Below are positions 45,932-54,294 of a DNA stretch of 64,000 nucleotides, one piece after another; within the stretch, counting starts at the first letter, position 1, and each line of letters opens with the position of its first letter. A program made the position numbers and the translations under genes. Below the pieces are notes generated by a model that made no database searches, had not been told where the DNA came from, and worked only from the letters and a program-made list of their open reading frames with translations. Origin of the DNA: a virus; IMG/VR virus record IMGVR_UViG_3300029319_008653, positions 29,040 to 93,039 of that record. One strand, written 5' to 3'.

Positions 45932-48220
45932 TTATTTTTTTGTATTTACACGGCAAGTCGCTACTACTCTGTCGGTTGTCATTTCACCAGTTGCACAGTT
46001 GCATGAAAATGCTGCTCTAGATGCATTTCTAACTTGTCTATTATTATCACATAATGATAGCGGTAAATTAGCAAATGCATGTGAATGATCATACATTACT
46101 AAACTATTTTCATCAGCTCCACATGCATAAACAGGAATATCAATAGTATGACCGGCTGAATCTGAACCAATAGCAGAACCTATTTGACATCCACAAACCG
46201 TGCCTGCGAGGTTAGCTTTACCAAATAATTGAGTCTTTTCAGTTACTTGATATTCTCTTGGAGCGGTAATATGTTGTACATGTAATTCACCTTCAATATG
46301 CACTCCACCGCCGATAATAACATTTTTATTGACTCCTAAACTACTATCAATTAATACTTGGTGTTGACGTTTATTTCTTAAAGCTAATATTTCGGCTGAT
46401 ATATTAATAGTATGTGCATCTAAATTAATTTCATTAGCAGAACCAATGTTAACTTGTTCTCCAGTAACATTAGTAATACTACCAGTTATATTAGTCGGTC
46501 CATATGATTTAAGATTTAGACCGCCAGCACCTACAACTACATTATATCTATTAGAAACATTTAGAGTGGATGAACCTCCCGGTAAATCTTGTACATGAAC
46601 ATATTCTAAAAGTGGTGATGCTTCTCTATTTAAATACGTTGCATTACCGCCTACTTTAACACCACTAGCTGTAGATTTACCTATTGGATCTAACCTATAG
46701 TTACCAAAGCTATTCATCATCATACCAATAGTTTCAACTTTATTTTTAGTAATCTGAATTATTTCACTACCACCTATTCCAAGATCTTGTTCAATCTTAG
46801 TAAGTTCAGGTAGTTTACTTTCTATTAAAGTTTGCAGAGTATCTTTTCTTGTATCTACTGTCCATGTACCTCCAGATGTAGACGGGCTTGCTGTAGTTTC
46901 AGCTCCGCCCGCTGCGGGAAAGCATCCGGTATTTATTGCATTGTCGGTTCCCGCTAAGGTGCTAGGTCCATCGCTACTATTATTTGCAATACAACTATAA
47001 GTTGCAGAGTTTAAATCCCCTGGATTATCATTTGTCATTCCATCTAGTGCTTTAAAAGTAAAAGTACCATCTGTAACGGGATTACAACGAAAAGTACCAT
47101 CTTGCTCCTGCAATACACTATTACGTTTTAAAATAGTTACATTATTTGCATTCTTAACGTTATTATTTCCAGTACGCTTTATTTCAAATAATTGTTTAAA
47201 TTCTTGTATGGGTGCTACTATCTTATTCCATTCTTTAAACTTAATATCGTTTAATGATCCAACCTTTTTATATTTGTCTCTTTTTACTGTCTCGTCTAAA
47301 TTTTTACCTGTAAATTCATTTTTAAACCCACGTGTAGTATTATATACATCGTTTAATATTAAAGAGTTTTTATTTGCTGTAGCTAGCTCTATAGTAGCTT
47401 CATTAGTCATTTCAGTAAATGATCCTGAATAATGAGATAGTTTTACTTTTTCATTTAAGTCTGTATTAATAAATTCTAAAGAACCGCCTTTTTGGTTTAC
47501 AACATATTTGTTTCTGTAATTAGAAACGTTATGATCGATTTCTTGTGTTTTTATATTTTCATATGTACCGGGATAATCTTCTTGAGCTTGCTTTCCATAG
47601 ATGCCTGACCAGTCTGATTGACCAAAACTAGCAGCAAAATATACAGGAAACTGAGGATCGCCCTCTCTAAAAAATACCCATACATGAGAGCCTACTGAAG
47701 GTATAGCAAAAGCTCCTCTAGCTGCGTTAGAGTAAGTATTAGGTCTATAATTATATGCTAAAGGATTAGGTCTATTAATATTATCAGCAGCAGTAACAAA
47801 GGCATCATTTAATAAACCTGCACTAGTACTTGTATACAAACTACTAGGTGCGCTACCTTCTGCAGATAGACTACTTGCCCCGTTACTAAATGTTGTAGTT
47901 AAAAAATTACTTTCAGATATAGACCCTGCATTAAAATGATTATTGAATCTACCTGTTGAGCTTTCTCCTACTAAAGGAGCAGCGCATTCTGCCCATGGTA
48001 ATCGAGTTTTTAAAGTACCTAAAATTTCACTTAGATCACCATTAACATTATTACCAAGAAGTTTAGTAATTTTTTTACTAGTGTTTCCATCTATCCATCC
48101 ACTATATACTGTAGGTGTTAAATGCGGTACAAATACTTTAACTTTTCCAGCAAATTCTGGATCGTTATTCTGAACAACTATTCCAACATAATTGCCATAA
48201 TATGTATTTTTATCTATCAT
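45932..48220 (-). CDS. Baseplate central hub/tail spike protein (T4 gp5-like)
   Basis: The N-terminal OB-fold region of gp5/VgrG-type hubs is visible: YYGNYVGIVVQNNDPEFAGK, VKVFVPHL, RLPWAECAAPL, and AFAIPSVGSHVWVFFREGDP with QFPVYFAA. No lysozyme insertion is recognisable in the middle. The C-terminal third shows a beta-helix-type repeat (NRYNVVVGAGGLNLKSYGPT, VNIGSANEINLDAHTINISA) and a Cys-rich end (CGCQIG, CNCATGEM). At 762 residues it is larger than T4 gp5 (575). It should form the membrane-puncturing needle of the contractile tail. Confidence 0.8.
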   Translation of the reverse strand: MIDKNTYYGNYVGIVVQNNDPEFAGKVKVFVPHLTPTVYSGWIDGNTSKKITKLLGNNVNGDLSEILGTLKTRLPWAECAAPLVGESSTGRFNNHFNAGSISESNFLTTTFSNGASSLSAEGSAPSSLYTSTSAGLLNDAFVTAADNINRPNPLAYNYRPNTYSNAARGAFAIPSVGSHVWVFFREGDPQFPVYFAASFGQSDWSGIYGKQAQEDYPGTYENIKTQEIDHNVSNYRNKYVVNQKGGSLEFINTDLNEKVKLSHYSGSFTEMTNEATIELATANKNSLILNDVYNTTRGFKNEFTGKNLDETVKRDKYKKVGSLNDIKFKEWNKIVAPIQEFKQLFEIKRTGNNNVKNANNVTILKRNSVLQEQDGTFRCNPVTDGTFTFKALDGMTNDNPGDLNSATYSCIANNSSDGPSTLAGTDNAINTGCFPAAGGAETTASPSTSGGTWTVDTRKDTLQTLIESKLPELTKIEQDLGIGGSEIIQITKNKVETIGMMMNSFGNYRLDPIGKSTASGVKVGGNATYLNREASPLLEYVHVQDLPGGSSTLNVSNRYNVVVGAGGLNLKSYGPTNITGSITNVTGEQVNIGSANEINLDAHTINISAEILALRNKRQHQVLIDSSLGVNKNVIIGGGVHIEGELHVQHITAPREYQVTEKTQLFGKANLAGTVCGCQIGSAIGSDSAGHTIDIPVYACGADENSLVMYDHSHAFANLPLSLCDNNRQVRNASRAAFSCNCATGEMTTDRVVATCRVNTKK

Positions 48221-48258
48221 CTATTATATTTAAATTAAAAATATATTATTGCACTTAA

Positions 48259-49119
48259 CTAACTTGGTAACTCATCAAACGTTTTACCAGAAACTTCATC
48301 TATCCAGCCCACAACTTCAGTAGTGTCGGGATCTACTAATGCTGCAAAGTTAGCATTATCAGGATTAAACCCGCTCATATCAATTTCATCAAATAGTTGA
48401 GGCGTTTTACCAAACTTAGATTCAAATTCACTATCAGATAAAACTTCAGGTATTTTATTAAAATGAGCAAATTGATTCTCATCATTAAACGATTTAGTTA
48501 ATACGTCAAAATTATCTACTATATCTTCTTGAGTTTTAGCTTGCTGAGAAAAAGATTTACCTTTCTCTGCTTTTAATTGTTGTGCTGCTATAGCAGTCTT
48601 AGCAAAGCTTTGTGATAACTGTTCTTGAAGTTTTTTACCATCAACAAGATCAGTTTGTAACTGCATATCTCTTATTTGATTATTAGTTAGTTTACCCACA
48701 TTTTTTGATATATTGTTAGTTAACCCTCCTTGAATAGAAGCAACTTCTGCCATTTTTGTTTTTGCATCGTTCATACAATCAAGTTGTTCAGAAATAAAAT
48801 TTTCTAAATTTTGAAGTTCTTCACCTAGAGCATCTAAAGTATTTTCAAACTCATCAAGTACAGCGGATACTGCAGAGTCTATTTCTGAAAAAACTTTATT
48901 TTTTATATCTTCTAAACTGGGTAGCTCACCTGAAGCTATCTTTTTAAAATTCTCTACTGCATTAGCAGCTAAATTTCCTATGTCTTCAGCAGCAGAAGCT
49001 AGTGTATCTGCTATTTGTGTTACCTTACCTAACTGAGATGATACCTCATCCAGTGCTGATGCGGCCATATTACCTAATTTATTAGCTAATTTATCAATAT
49101 TAAATTTAATACACGCCAT
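48259..49119 (-). CDS. Helical tail/baseplate-associated protein
   Basis: I place the start at the ATG 49119 (MACIKFNIDKLANKLGN), preceded by TAAATAATTGT; an in-frame ATG at 49143 adds eight residues. The 286 residues are mainly heptad-like helices (VSSQLGKVTQIADTLASAAE, AVENFKKIASGELPSLEDIK, LDEFENTLDALGEELQNLEN), with a compact C-terminal part. It lies directly upstream of the hub gene and is probably a hub or tail-tube-associated coiled coil. Its identity with a T4 gene cannot be established by eye. Confidence 0.55.
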   Translation of the reverse strand: MACIKFNIDKLANKLGNMAASALDEVSSQLGKVTQIADTLASAAEDIGNLAANAVENFKKIASGELPSLEDIKNKVFSEIDSAVSAVLDEFENTLDALGEELQNLENFISEQLDCMNDAKTKMAEVASIQGGLTNNISKNVGKLTNNQIRDMQLQTDLVDGKKLQEQLSQSFAKTAIAAQQLKAEKGKSFSQQAKTQEDIVDNFDVLTKSFNDENQFAHFNKIPEVLSDSEFESKFGKTPQLFDEIDMSGFNPDNANFAALVDPDTTEVVGWIDEVSGKTFDELPS

Positions 49120-49154
49120 ACAATTATTTACGTTGAAAACCAAGTTTTATATAC

Positions 49155-49160
49155 TATAAT
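49155..49160 (+). promoter_or_regulatory. TATAAT element before the dpdA-like operon
   Basis: TATACTATAATAGTATTATG: TATAAT at 49155-49160 with 6 nt to the ATG at 49167. It would drive dpdA-like, kinase and queF on the plus strand within the minus-strand structural region. Confidence 0.5.
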
Positions 49161-49166
49161 AGTATT

Positions 49167-49955
49167 ATGTTAGTATCTCATGAAAGTCCTATTAGTATCT
49201 TAGAAGAATCTAAGGAGTATAATGATTATGATTATGCCTTGGTTCATTTATTTGAAACTCATCCTGAGTATTATGAATTCTTTAAAAACTCTCTGAGTCA
49301 AGATAGGGAGGTACTATTAGATAATAGTATATTTGAGTTAGGTGAAGCTTTTGATTCTGATAAGTTTGCTAAGTATGTAGAAGAATTAAAACCGTCTTAT
49401 TATATAGTACCTGACGTTTTGGAAGATGGTTATCAAACAATGTTAAATTATAATGACTTTGTTAAGAAATACCCTGATCTACCTGGACTACGTATTGGTG
49501 TTGTACAAGGAAAAACTTATGATGAATTGGTAGATTGTTATAGATATATGTCTGAGCAATCTGATTATGTAGCTATAAGTTTTGATTATAGTTATTATGT
49601 AGCTACTGGTAGAGGTAAGACTGAATTAGAAAGATGGTGTACCGGTCGTCAAAGATTTATTAAAGATCTTAAAAATGATGGCATCTGGGATTATAATAAA
49701 CCTCATCATCTACTCGGCTGTTCGTTAGCTAAAGAATTTAAAGCATATACTAATGATTATTCTATAAGATCTGTCGATACTTCTAATCCGGTAGTTGCAG
49801 GTATAAAGGAACTTCGATATACTGGTAATATGGGATTAAAAACTAAACCTTCTATTAAGTTAGCTGATCTTATTGATATTAAAGTTGATGATGATATGAT
49901 GGAATGTATCGAATATAATACGGGTTGTTTTAGGAATATAGTATATGGTAATTAG
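49167..49955 (+). CDS. DpdA-like DNA/tRNA 7-deazaguanine transglycosylase candidate
   Basis: The 262-residue protein resembles the TGT-like barrel family that swaps guanine for a 7-deazaguanine in phage DNA (DpdA2-type). Characteristic segments are REVLLDNSIFELGEAFD, YYIVPDVLEDGYQTM, IGVVQGKTYDELVDCY, VAISFDYSYYV, HHLLGCSLAKEF and SIRSVDTSNPVVAG; the Asp of LLDNS and of SVDTS are catalytic-type positions. Length is typical for DpdA2. It overlaps a nucleotide-kinase-like gene, which overlaps queF. With FolE2, QueD and QueE in the same window, DNA modification is the most coherent role; tRNA as target is the alternative. Confidence 0.7.
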   Translation: MLVSHESPISILEESKEYNDYDYALVHLFETHPEYYEFFKNSLSQDREVLLDNSIFELGEAFDSDKFAKYVEELKPSYYIVPDVLEDGYQTMLNYNDFVKKYPDLPGLRIGVVQGKTYDELVDCYRYMSEQSDYVAISFDYSYYVATGRGKTELERWCTGRQRFIKDLKNDGIWDYNKPHHLLGCSLAKEFKAYTNDYSIRSVDTSNPVVAGIKELRYTGNMGLKTKPSIKLADLIDIKVDDDMMECIEYNTGCFRNIVYGN

Positions 49956-50499
49956 TTTTACAGGAGCGCAGAGTACGGGTAAGTCTACTTTACTAGAAGA
50001 ATGTAAAAAAGATGGTAGATTTAATGGTTATACTTTTCAGCATGAAGTTACTAGATGGGTAAAGAAAAAGTATGATCTAACTATTAATGAAGATGGTGAC
50101 GAATTGACTCAATTAGCTATATTAGCTAAGCATTTAGATAACTATCTAATTTATAGAGGTAAAGATGTAGTTATGGATAGATGTATATTAGATGGTTTAG
50201 TTTATACAACGTACTTATATGCTGGTCCTAATCAAGTAGTAGGAGAAGAATTATATAACTATACTGAATATTTATTTAAAAAATTAATCGATAAAATAGA
50301 TATTATTTTTTATGCTGAGCCTGAAATACCTTTAGTGGATGATGGTGAAAGAAGCGTTAATACAGAATTTAGAGACGGTATAGTTAGGCTATTTGAGGAA
50401 GCTATAGAACATTTTAAGATACCTGTTGTAAGATTAACTGGTAGTAAAAAAGAACGTATGACAACAATATATAAAACTTTAGATAATTATGGCAAATAA
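49945..50499 (+). CDS. P-loop kinase of the AAA_28/NadR-like type
   Basis: The 184-residue protein has Walker A GAQSTGKST (residues 7-15), DVVMDRCILDGLVYTTYLYA as the base/LID region, and a conserved DGERSVNTEFRD arginine segment. This matches small nucleoside or nucleotide kinases of the AAA_28 family. It lies between dpdA-like and queF with overlaps on both sides, so it may act in deazaguanine metabolism, for example on a modified nucleoside, but no activity is demonstrated. A larger relative is at 21298. Confidence 0.75.
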   Translation: MVISFTGAQSTGKSTLLEECKKDGRFNGYTFQHEVTRWVKKKYDLTINEDGDELTQLAILAKHLDNYLIYRGKDVVMDRCILDGLVYTTYLYAGPNQVVGEELYNYTEYLFKKLIDKIDIIFYAEPEIPLVDDGERSVNTEFRDGIVRLFEEAIEHFKIPVVRLTGSKKERMTTIYKTLDNYGK

Positions 50500-51418
50500 A
50501 ACGTTAGATAATAGTAGAATAAGTAAGCACCTTGGTCAGACTTCTCAATATAAGAGTCAGTATGATCCTGGTTTATTAGTAAAAGAACCTCGAAGTAATA
50601 ATCGTGAATATTTAAATATATTCGATGATGATCTACCTTTCGTAGGTTCAGATACATGGAATGCATATGAATGCTCATTTCTTTTAGATAATGGGTGTCC
50701 TGTAACTGGGGTAGTAAAGTGTGTATATCCTTGTAGTAGTAAGTATATAGTTGAAAGTAAGAGTATTAAATTATACTTTAACTCGTTTAATATGACAAGA
50801 GTAGCTGCTGAGAGAGATGTTGCTATTAGTTCGTTTGAGAAAACAACGAGTAAAGACTTAAGTGACTTACTTGAAACTAATGTAGTAGTAAGATTCCAAG
50901 ATGGGGCTCGAGTTAATAAAACTTATAATAGTCCTAATGGTGCTTGGGATATGGATCAATATATTAATGTTGATCATTTAGAAGATGAAAAAGACTTTGA
51001 ATATACTCAATATACTGAAGATCCGAGCTTGCTCGAAGCAGTAGCTCGTAAAAGAGATCTTAAGCAGTATTTTTATTCTGGGTTACTTAAAAGTAACTGT
51101 CGTGTAACTTCGCAACCTGATTGGGGTGATGTATTTATCTATATTAAATCTAAGAATGCTATTGATGCTCATAGTATTAAAAAGTATGTAGTTTCGTATA
51201 GAGATGAATGTCATTTTCATGAAGAAATTTGTGAGTGCTTTTATAAAAGATTAAAAGATGCTTTTGATCCTTCTGAGCTATTAGTTATGTGTTTATATGC
51301 TCGTCGTGGTGGTATAGATATTAATCCTGTAAGAGCATCGAGTCAAGATTTAATTGATGAATTCGTCGGTAGTCTAGTTGATCCTGACGTAGTTCATATT
51401 AAAACCTCTAAGCAATAA
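50489..51418 (+). CDS. queF: 7-cyano-7-deazaguanine reductase QueF (bimodular type)
   Basis: The protein matches E. coli-type QueF over both tunnel-fold halves. Residues 14-35 give LGQTSQYKSQYDPGLLVKEP; 88-101 the NADPH-side signature VESKSIKLYFNSFN; 199-213 LLKSNCRVTSQPDWG with the nucleophile Cys204 and Asp211; then FHEEICECFY and LYARRGGIDINPVRAS. QueF reduces preQ0 to preQ1 with NADPH. All catalytic residues are kept, so unlike QueF-L amidinotransferase-type relatives it should be an active reductase. It implies preQ1 rather than preQ0 as the base made available to the transglycosylase. Confidence 0.9.
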   Translation: MANKTLDNSRISKHLGQTSQYKSQYDPGLLVKEPRSNNREYLNIFDDDLPFVGSDTWNAYECSFLLDNGCPVTGVVKCVYPCSSKYIVESKSIKLYFNSFNMTRVAAERDVAISSFEKTTSKDLSDLLETNVVVRFQDGARVNKTYNSPNGAWDMDQYINVDHLEDEKDFEYTQYTEDPSLLEAVARKRDLKQYFYSGLLKSNCRVTSQPDWGDVFIYIKSKNAIDAHSIKKYVVSYRDECHFHEEICECFYKRLKDAFDPSELLVMCLYARRGGIDINPVRASSQDLIDEFVGSLVDPDVVHIKTSKQ

Positions 51419-51437
51419 ATTTAAGAAAGGAACGGAT

Positions 51438-51581
51438 ATGAACAAGAATAAAGTATTCTTTTATGCTTCATTAGCTTCTGTTGTCCTATCTATTGGTATC
51501 TGGTCGGGTAATCCGATTAATGGTATCTTTGTTGGATTATGGGCACCTACGTTAATGTCTTTATCTAATAGATATAAGTAA
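51438..51581 (+). CDS. Small 47-residue membrane protein
   Basis: An ATG at 51438, with a strong Shine-Dalgarno (AAGAAAGGAACGG) 20 bases after the queF stop, opens a 47-codon frame: FFYASLASVVLSIGIWSG and NGIFVGLWAPTLMSL form two hydrophobic stretches, with a basic NRYK end. The ribosome site and position before a terminator favour a real gene. Function unknown; small membrane proteins of this type can be lysis or exclusion factors. Confidence 0.5.
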   Translation: MNKNKVFFYASLASVVLSIGIWSGNPINGIFVGLWAPTLMSLSNRYK

Positions 51582-51585
51582 AAAT

Positions 51586-51603
51586 TCCGAATATATATTC
51601 GGA
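51586..51603. repeat. Perfect 18-base palindrome TCCGAATATATATTCGGA
   Basis: It lies between the small membrane-protein gene and the terminator at 51615 and could be a first terminator stem without T run or a protein-binding site. Confidence 0.4.
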
Positions 51604-51614
51604 GCCATAAAAAA

Positions 51615-51646
51615 AGCCGTTACAGCATAAAGTTGTAACGGCTTTA
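51615..51646. terminator. Bidirectional terminator downstream of the major capsid gene
   Basis: AGCCGTTACA / TGTAACGGCT (10-bp stem, 51615-51643) flanked by an A run and TTT. It faces the 3' ends of queF/small gene (plus) and the major capsid gene (minus). Confidence 0.85.
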
Positions 51647-51664
51647 AGTTTAATTCTGTAAGGC

Positions 51665-53185
51665 TTAGAAGTAAACACTCTGCGTAGCAGGAGTGAATGC
51701 TTGACCGAGTCCAGTACAAAGAATCGTGTGATAGTAGAGGTTAGCACCAAAGATATTATCAACAACGCCGTAACGAGTAAGCAAGCCTACTCTTGGAGCG
51801 AAGTCGTTAGGACCAATAGTACGTTGAACCATAACCGGGATGTAAGGACAGTAGATGATACCTGTGTCGTAGAATTCTGGTCCCTTGTAGCCCAATAGAG
51901 CATACTCAGGTCTTGCAGATTCTGCAGCATCGATGTTATTACCTTCTGTTCTTGTGTCTCTGTAAACGTTGAAACGTCCACCAAGATTTCCGATCTTAGC
52001 TACACCAACAGGCTGTGTATTAACATTACCTTGTACAGGTACCCACTGGAATTCAGGGAGCATTTCCAAGATAGCGCAAACACGAGGAGTTGCAACAATA
52101 AAGTTAGCAGCACCACGTCTGTTTCTTACAGCAATACGGTTAGCTTCGATAATTAATCTTTGGTAGAAATCACGGTTACGCTCTACAAGCCATCTGCCAT
52201 CAGCAGACTGAGGAGCCCAGATAGAGAAACCAGGACCTTGACCAGCAGTAAATGTAACTTGAATCATTCTTACAAGCATTTCACGGTCGATTTCAGCCTG
52301 AATTTCATACGACATAGCGTTTGTCAATTCAGTATCGATATCGATACCATTCATGTTTTTAAGGTCTTGTTCAAGTTCTACTGACCAACGAGCACCTAGG
52401 CGTCTTGTTCCAGCTTCAACTGCAGTCTTTTCGAAAGATACTTCAAAAGTAGGGATATTACCTGTTACTTCGAAGTTTCTAAGAATAGCAGCTACACCGT
52501 CATCTTGTCCAGCAGTAATGATCTTATCAGAGTTGCCTACGGCACCTCCGCTAATACCAGAAAGCTGAGCAGAAGATGTACCAGTATAGGCAGTATTTAG
52601 GTAGTTGTAACCTGCTTCTTTATCAGCAGCAGATGCAAGAATTCCACTTGCGCCACCTGGAGCATTACCAGCAGCTGTTAGAACACCTGCATTAGTAGTG
52701 CCGTCTTGCACGCCATCAGTACCATAACCTAGTGTTTCACCAGAATAACGGTAACGAAGGGCAAATGCTAGACCAACAGGTCCTGCCATTGGCTGTACAC
52801 CAACGATTTCGTTTGTAATTAACTCGGGAAAAGTTCTTCTAATCATAGGAATCAAGATTTTTGGAAGACGGAAGTCATTAGTAGCATACGAATCGCCACC
52901 AGGAGTACCTGGGAAACGGTTCGAAGATCCAATTGAATCAGCATCACCAAGCGCACCACCTCTACCAGCAACGTTACCGCTACCAGCATAGTCAGGTCCA
53001 GCTTCGTTCAAACACCATGACTCTTGGTTTTCCAAAAGCATAGCAGTATTTAAACGTGTGTGGCTATCTTCAATAGGAGCTACAGACTTAGAAGTGTAAT
53101 CCAAAACAGGTGCCCACTTTTCAAGTAGGGAAGCTGCTCTTGATTCGTCAATATATGCCTGTGTAGGACGGATTGATTGATTCAT
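51665..53185 (-). CDS. 23: Major capsid protein gp23
   Basis: The 506-residue protein has the gp23 hallmarks: an N-terminal scaffold-linked part, LLENQESWCLNEAGPDYAGS near residue 51, FRLPKILIPMIRRTFPELIT, VGVQPMAGPVGLAFALRYRY, and the C-terminal YGVVDNIFGANLYYHTILCT. LLE at 50-52 is a plausible gp21 cleavage site for capsid maturation (T4 gp23 is cut at Glu65). Codons are GC-richer than elsewhere and the gene has a Shine-Dalgarno (AAAAGGAAAATAC), consistent with very high expression. Followed by a strong terminator. Confidence 0.95.
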   Translation of the reverse strand: MNQSIRPTQAYIDESRAASLLEKWAPVLDYTSKSVAPIEDSHTRLNTAMLLENQESWCLNEAGPDYAGSGNVAGRGGALGDADSIGSSNRFPGTPGGDSYATNDFRLPKILIPMIRRTFPELITNEIVGVQPMAGPVGLAFALRYRYSGETLGYGTDGVQDGTTNAGVLTAAGNAPGGASGILASAADKEAGYNYLNTAYTGTSSAQLSGISGGAVGNSDKIITAGQDDGVAAILRNFEVTGNIPTFEVSFEKTAVEAGTRRLGARWSVELEQDLKNMNGIDIDTELTNAMSYEIQAEIDREMLVRMIQVTFTAGQGPGFSIWAPQSADGRWLVERNRDFYQRLIIEANRIAVRNRRGAANFIVATPRVCAILEMLPEFQWVPVQGNVNTQPVGVAKIGNLGGRFNVYRDTRTEGNNIDAAESARPEYALLGYKGPEFYDTGIIYCPYIPVMVQRTIGPNDFAPRVGLLTRYGVVDNIFGANLYYHTILCTGLGQAFTPATQSVYF

Positions 53186-53270
53186 AGTTTGTATTTTCCT
53201 TTTAGTTATTTCGACCCCAATGCATTATAATGCAAGGAAACTCAGGAAAAGACCTCAATACAATGTAAAA

Positions 53271-54122
53271 TTAGTATTTGCTAAGCTCTGACATATATGG
53301 GTTGTTAGGTTTTTCTTCAACCTTTTCTTCAACAACTCTGTCTACTTTAGTAGATTCTGTCAGTGCTTCTGTCTTTAAGCCCTCGAGCCTGCTCTCTTCT
53401 TTCTTCTCGAATAATTTAACTGTATAATCGAAGTTTTCAGCGATGTATTCAGGATCTTTTCCTGATAACATCTTACGGATATACTTCCCAGTTCTTTCAT
53501 CGAGATCAGCTGTTTTTTCACTAAGAAGTTTATCAGACTTTAATGCCCTTAATTCTTCTTCCAAAACAACCTTCTCTTGAAGGACAGACTCAAGCTTTTG
53601 ACTAGCTTCATTTATTTGCTTCTTACCATCAACAACAGCTTCTTTAATGCTGTCTTTCTCTAGAGCAGCATCAACTGCTAAGTGCGAACGAATACCTTCT
53701 AGCACTGCAATTGCTTTCTTATTTTTAACTGCTTCTTTTATTTCAGTAGATGGAATAGATTCTTCTAAGAATGCATCTAGATATTGAGAAATAGATTCAA
53801 CTAATTCTTGTTTAAATCCATCTGCATCTTCGCTTAAAATTGATTCATATTTACCGATAACTGCTTTTAACTTTCCTGTTCTATCAGCATCGATAGCTTC
53901 AACAATCTTCTTTAATTTTTTAGTATGATCAAGATCAAGAGCTTCTAGCAACTCTTCAAGCTTTGAAGTATATAGCTCATCTTGTTCAAGTAAAGCTTTA
54001 TCGACGTGTATCTTAGCTTTTTCTGCTACACGAGTTTCAAAAGCAGATTCAATGTCGCTCAAGACCGACTCATCAATTTGTCCGTCGGTTGCCTCTCTTA
54101 GTATATCGGAAATATTTTTCAT
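53271..54122 (-). CDS. 22: Prohead scaffolding core protein gp22
   Basis: A 283-residue, strongly charged all-helical protein between gp21 and gp23, the canonical T4 position of gp22. It begins ISDILREATDGQIDESVLSD, contains many L-x-E sites such as SILSEDA and LLEQDE where the prohead protease can degrade it, a coiled-coil centre (KQINEASQKLESVLQEKVVL), and ends NNPYMSELSKY. It forms the internal core on which gp23 assembles and is cleaved to peptides during maturation. The ILREA start resembles the leader found on packaged proteins. Confidence 0.9.
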   Translation of the reverse strand: MKNISDILREATDGQIDESVLSDIESAFETRVAEKAKIHVDKALLEQDELYTSKLEELLEALDLDHTKKLKKIVEAIDADRTGKLKAVIGKYESILSEDADGFKQELVESISQYLDAFLEESIPSTEIKEAVKNKKAIAVLEGIRSHLAVDAALEKDSIKEAVVDGKKQINEASQKLESVLQEKVVLEEELRALKSDKLLSEKTADLDERTGKYIRKMLSGKDPEYIAENFDYTVKLFEKKEESRLEGLKTEALTESTKVDRVVEEKVEEKPNNPYMSELSKY

Positions 54123-54124
54123 AA

Positions 54125-54280
54125 TTAAAAAAGTGTTGTATTATTATTTATCATTTGCTGCTTAATTTTCTTGTTAACAGCGTTAGTAATGTGCGAATGT
54201 GCACTTTTATAGTCTTTATCTAGTATTTTATTAATAAAGCTCTTAATATCAGACTTAACTTCTAGTGTTTTATTACTCAT
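54125..54280 (-). CDS. Small prohead core-type protein between genes 22 and 21
   Basis: A 51-residue frame from the ATG 54280 encodes MSNKTLEVKSDIKSFINKIL, then DKDYKSAHSHITNAVNKKIK and QQMINNNTTLF. A TATAAATA lies 6 nt before the start and it ends 2 bases before gp22. Small proteins with a 'DxDYxxAxxxxxxAVxxKxxxxI' pattern occur at this spot in many T4-like phages and may be counterparts of core proteins gp67/gp68. That equivalence is inferred from position. Confidence 0.65.
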   Translation of the reverse strand: MSNKTLEVKSDIKSFINKILDKDYKSAHSHITNAVNKKIKQQMINNNTTLF

Positions 54281-54286
54281 TATATA

Positions 54287-54294
54287 TATTTATA
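54287..54294 (-). promoter_or_regulatory. Late promoter TATAAATA inside the 3' end of gene 21
   Basis: Minus-strand octamer at 54294-54287, overlapping the gp21 stop codon, 6 nt before the small core gene. It could boost scaffold and capsid transcription relative to the protease. Confidence 0.55.

Noticed and set aside
47208-48173. Short plus-strand frames opposite the baseplate hub gene
   Set aside because: Composition typical of antisense frames; no promoter or start signal.
45932-48220. Lysozyme domain within the gp5-like hub
   Set aside because: I looked for an E...D/T lysozyme-type core in the middle region and saw none; the hub appears to lack it.
51701-52568. Several short plus-strand frames opposite the major capsid gene
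   Set aside because: All are shadows of the GC-richer gp23 coding sequence; no ribosome sites or family patterns.
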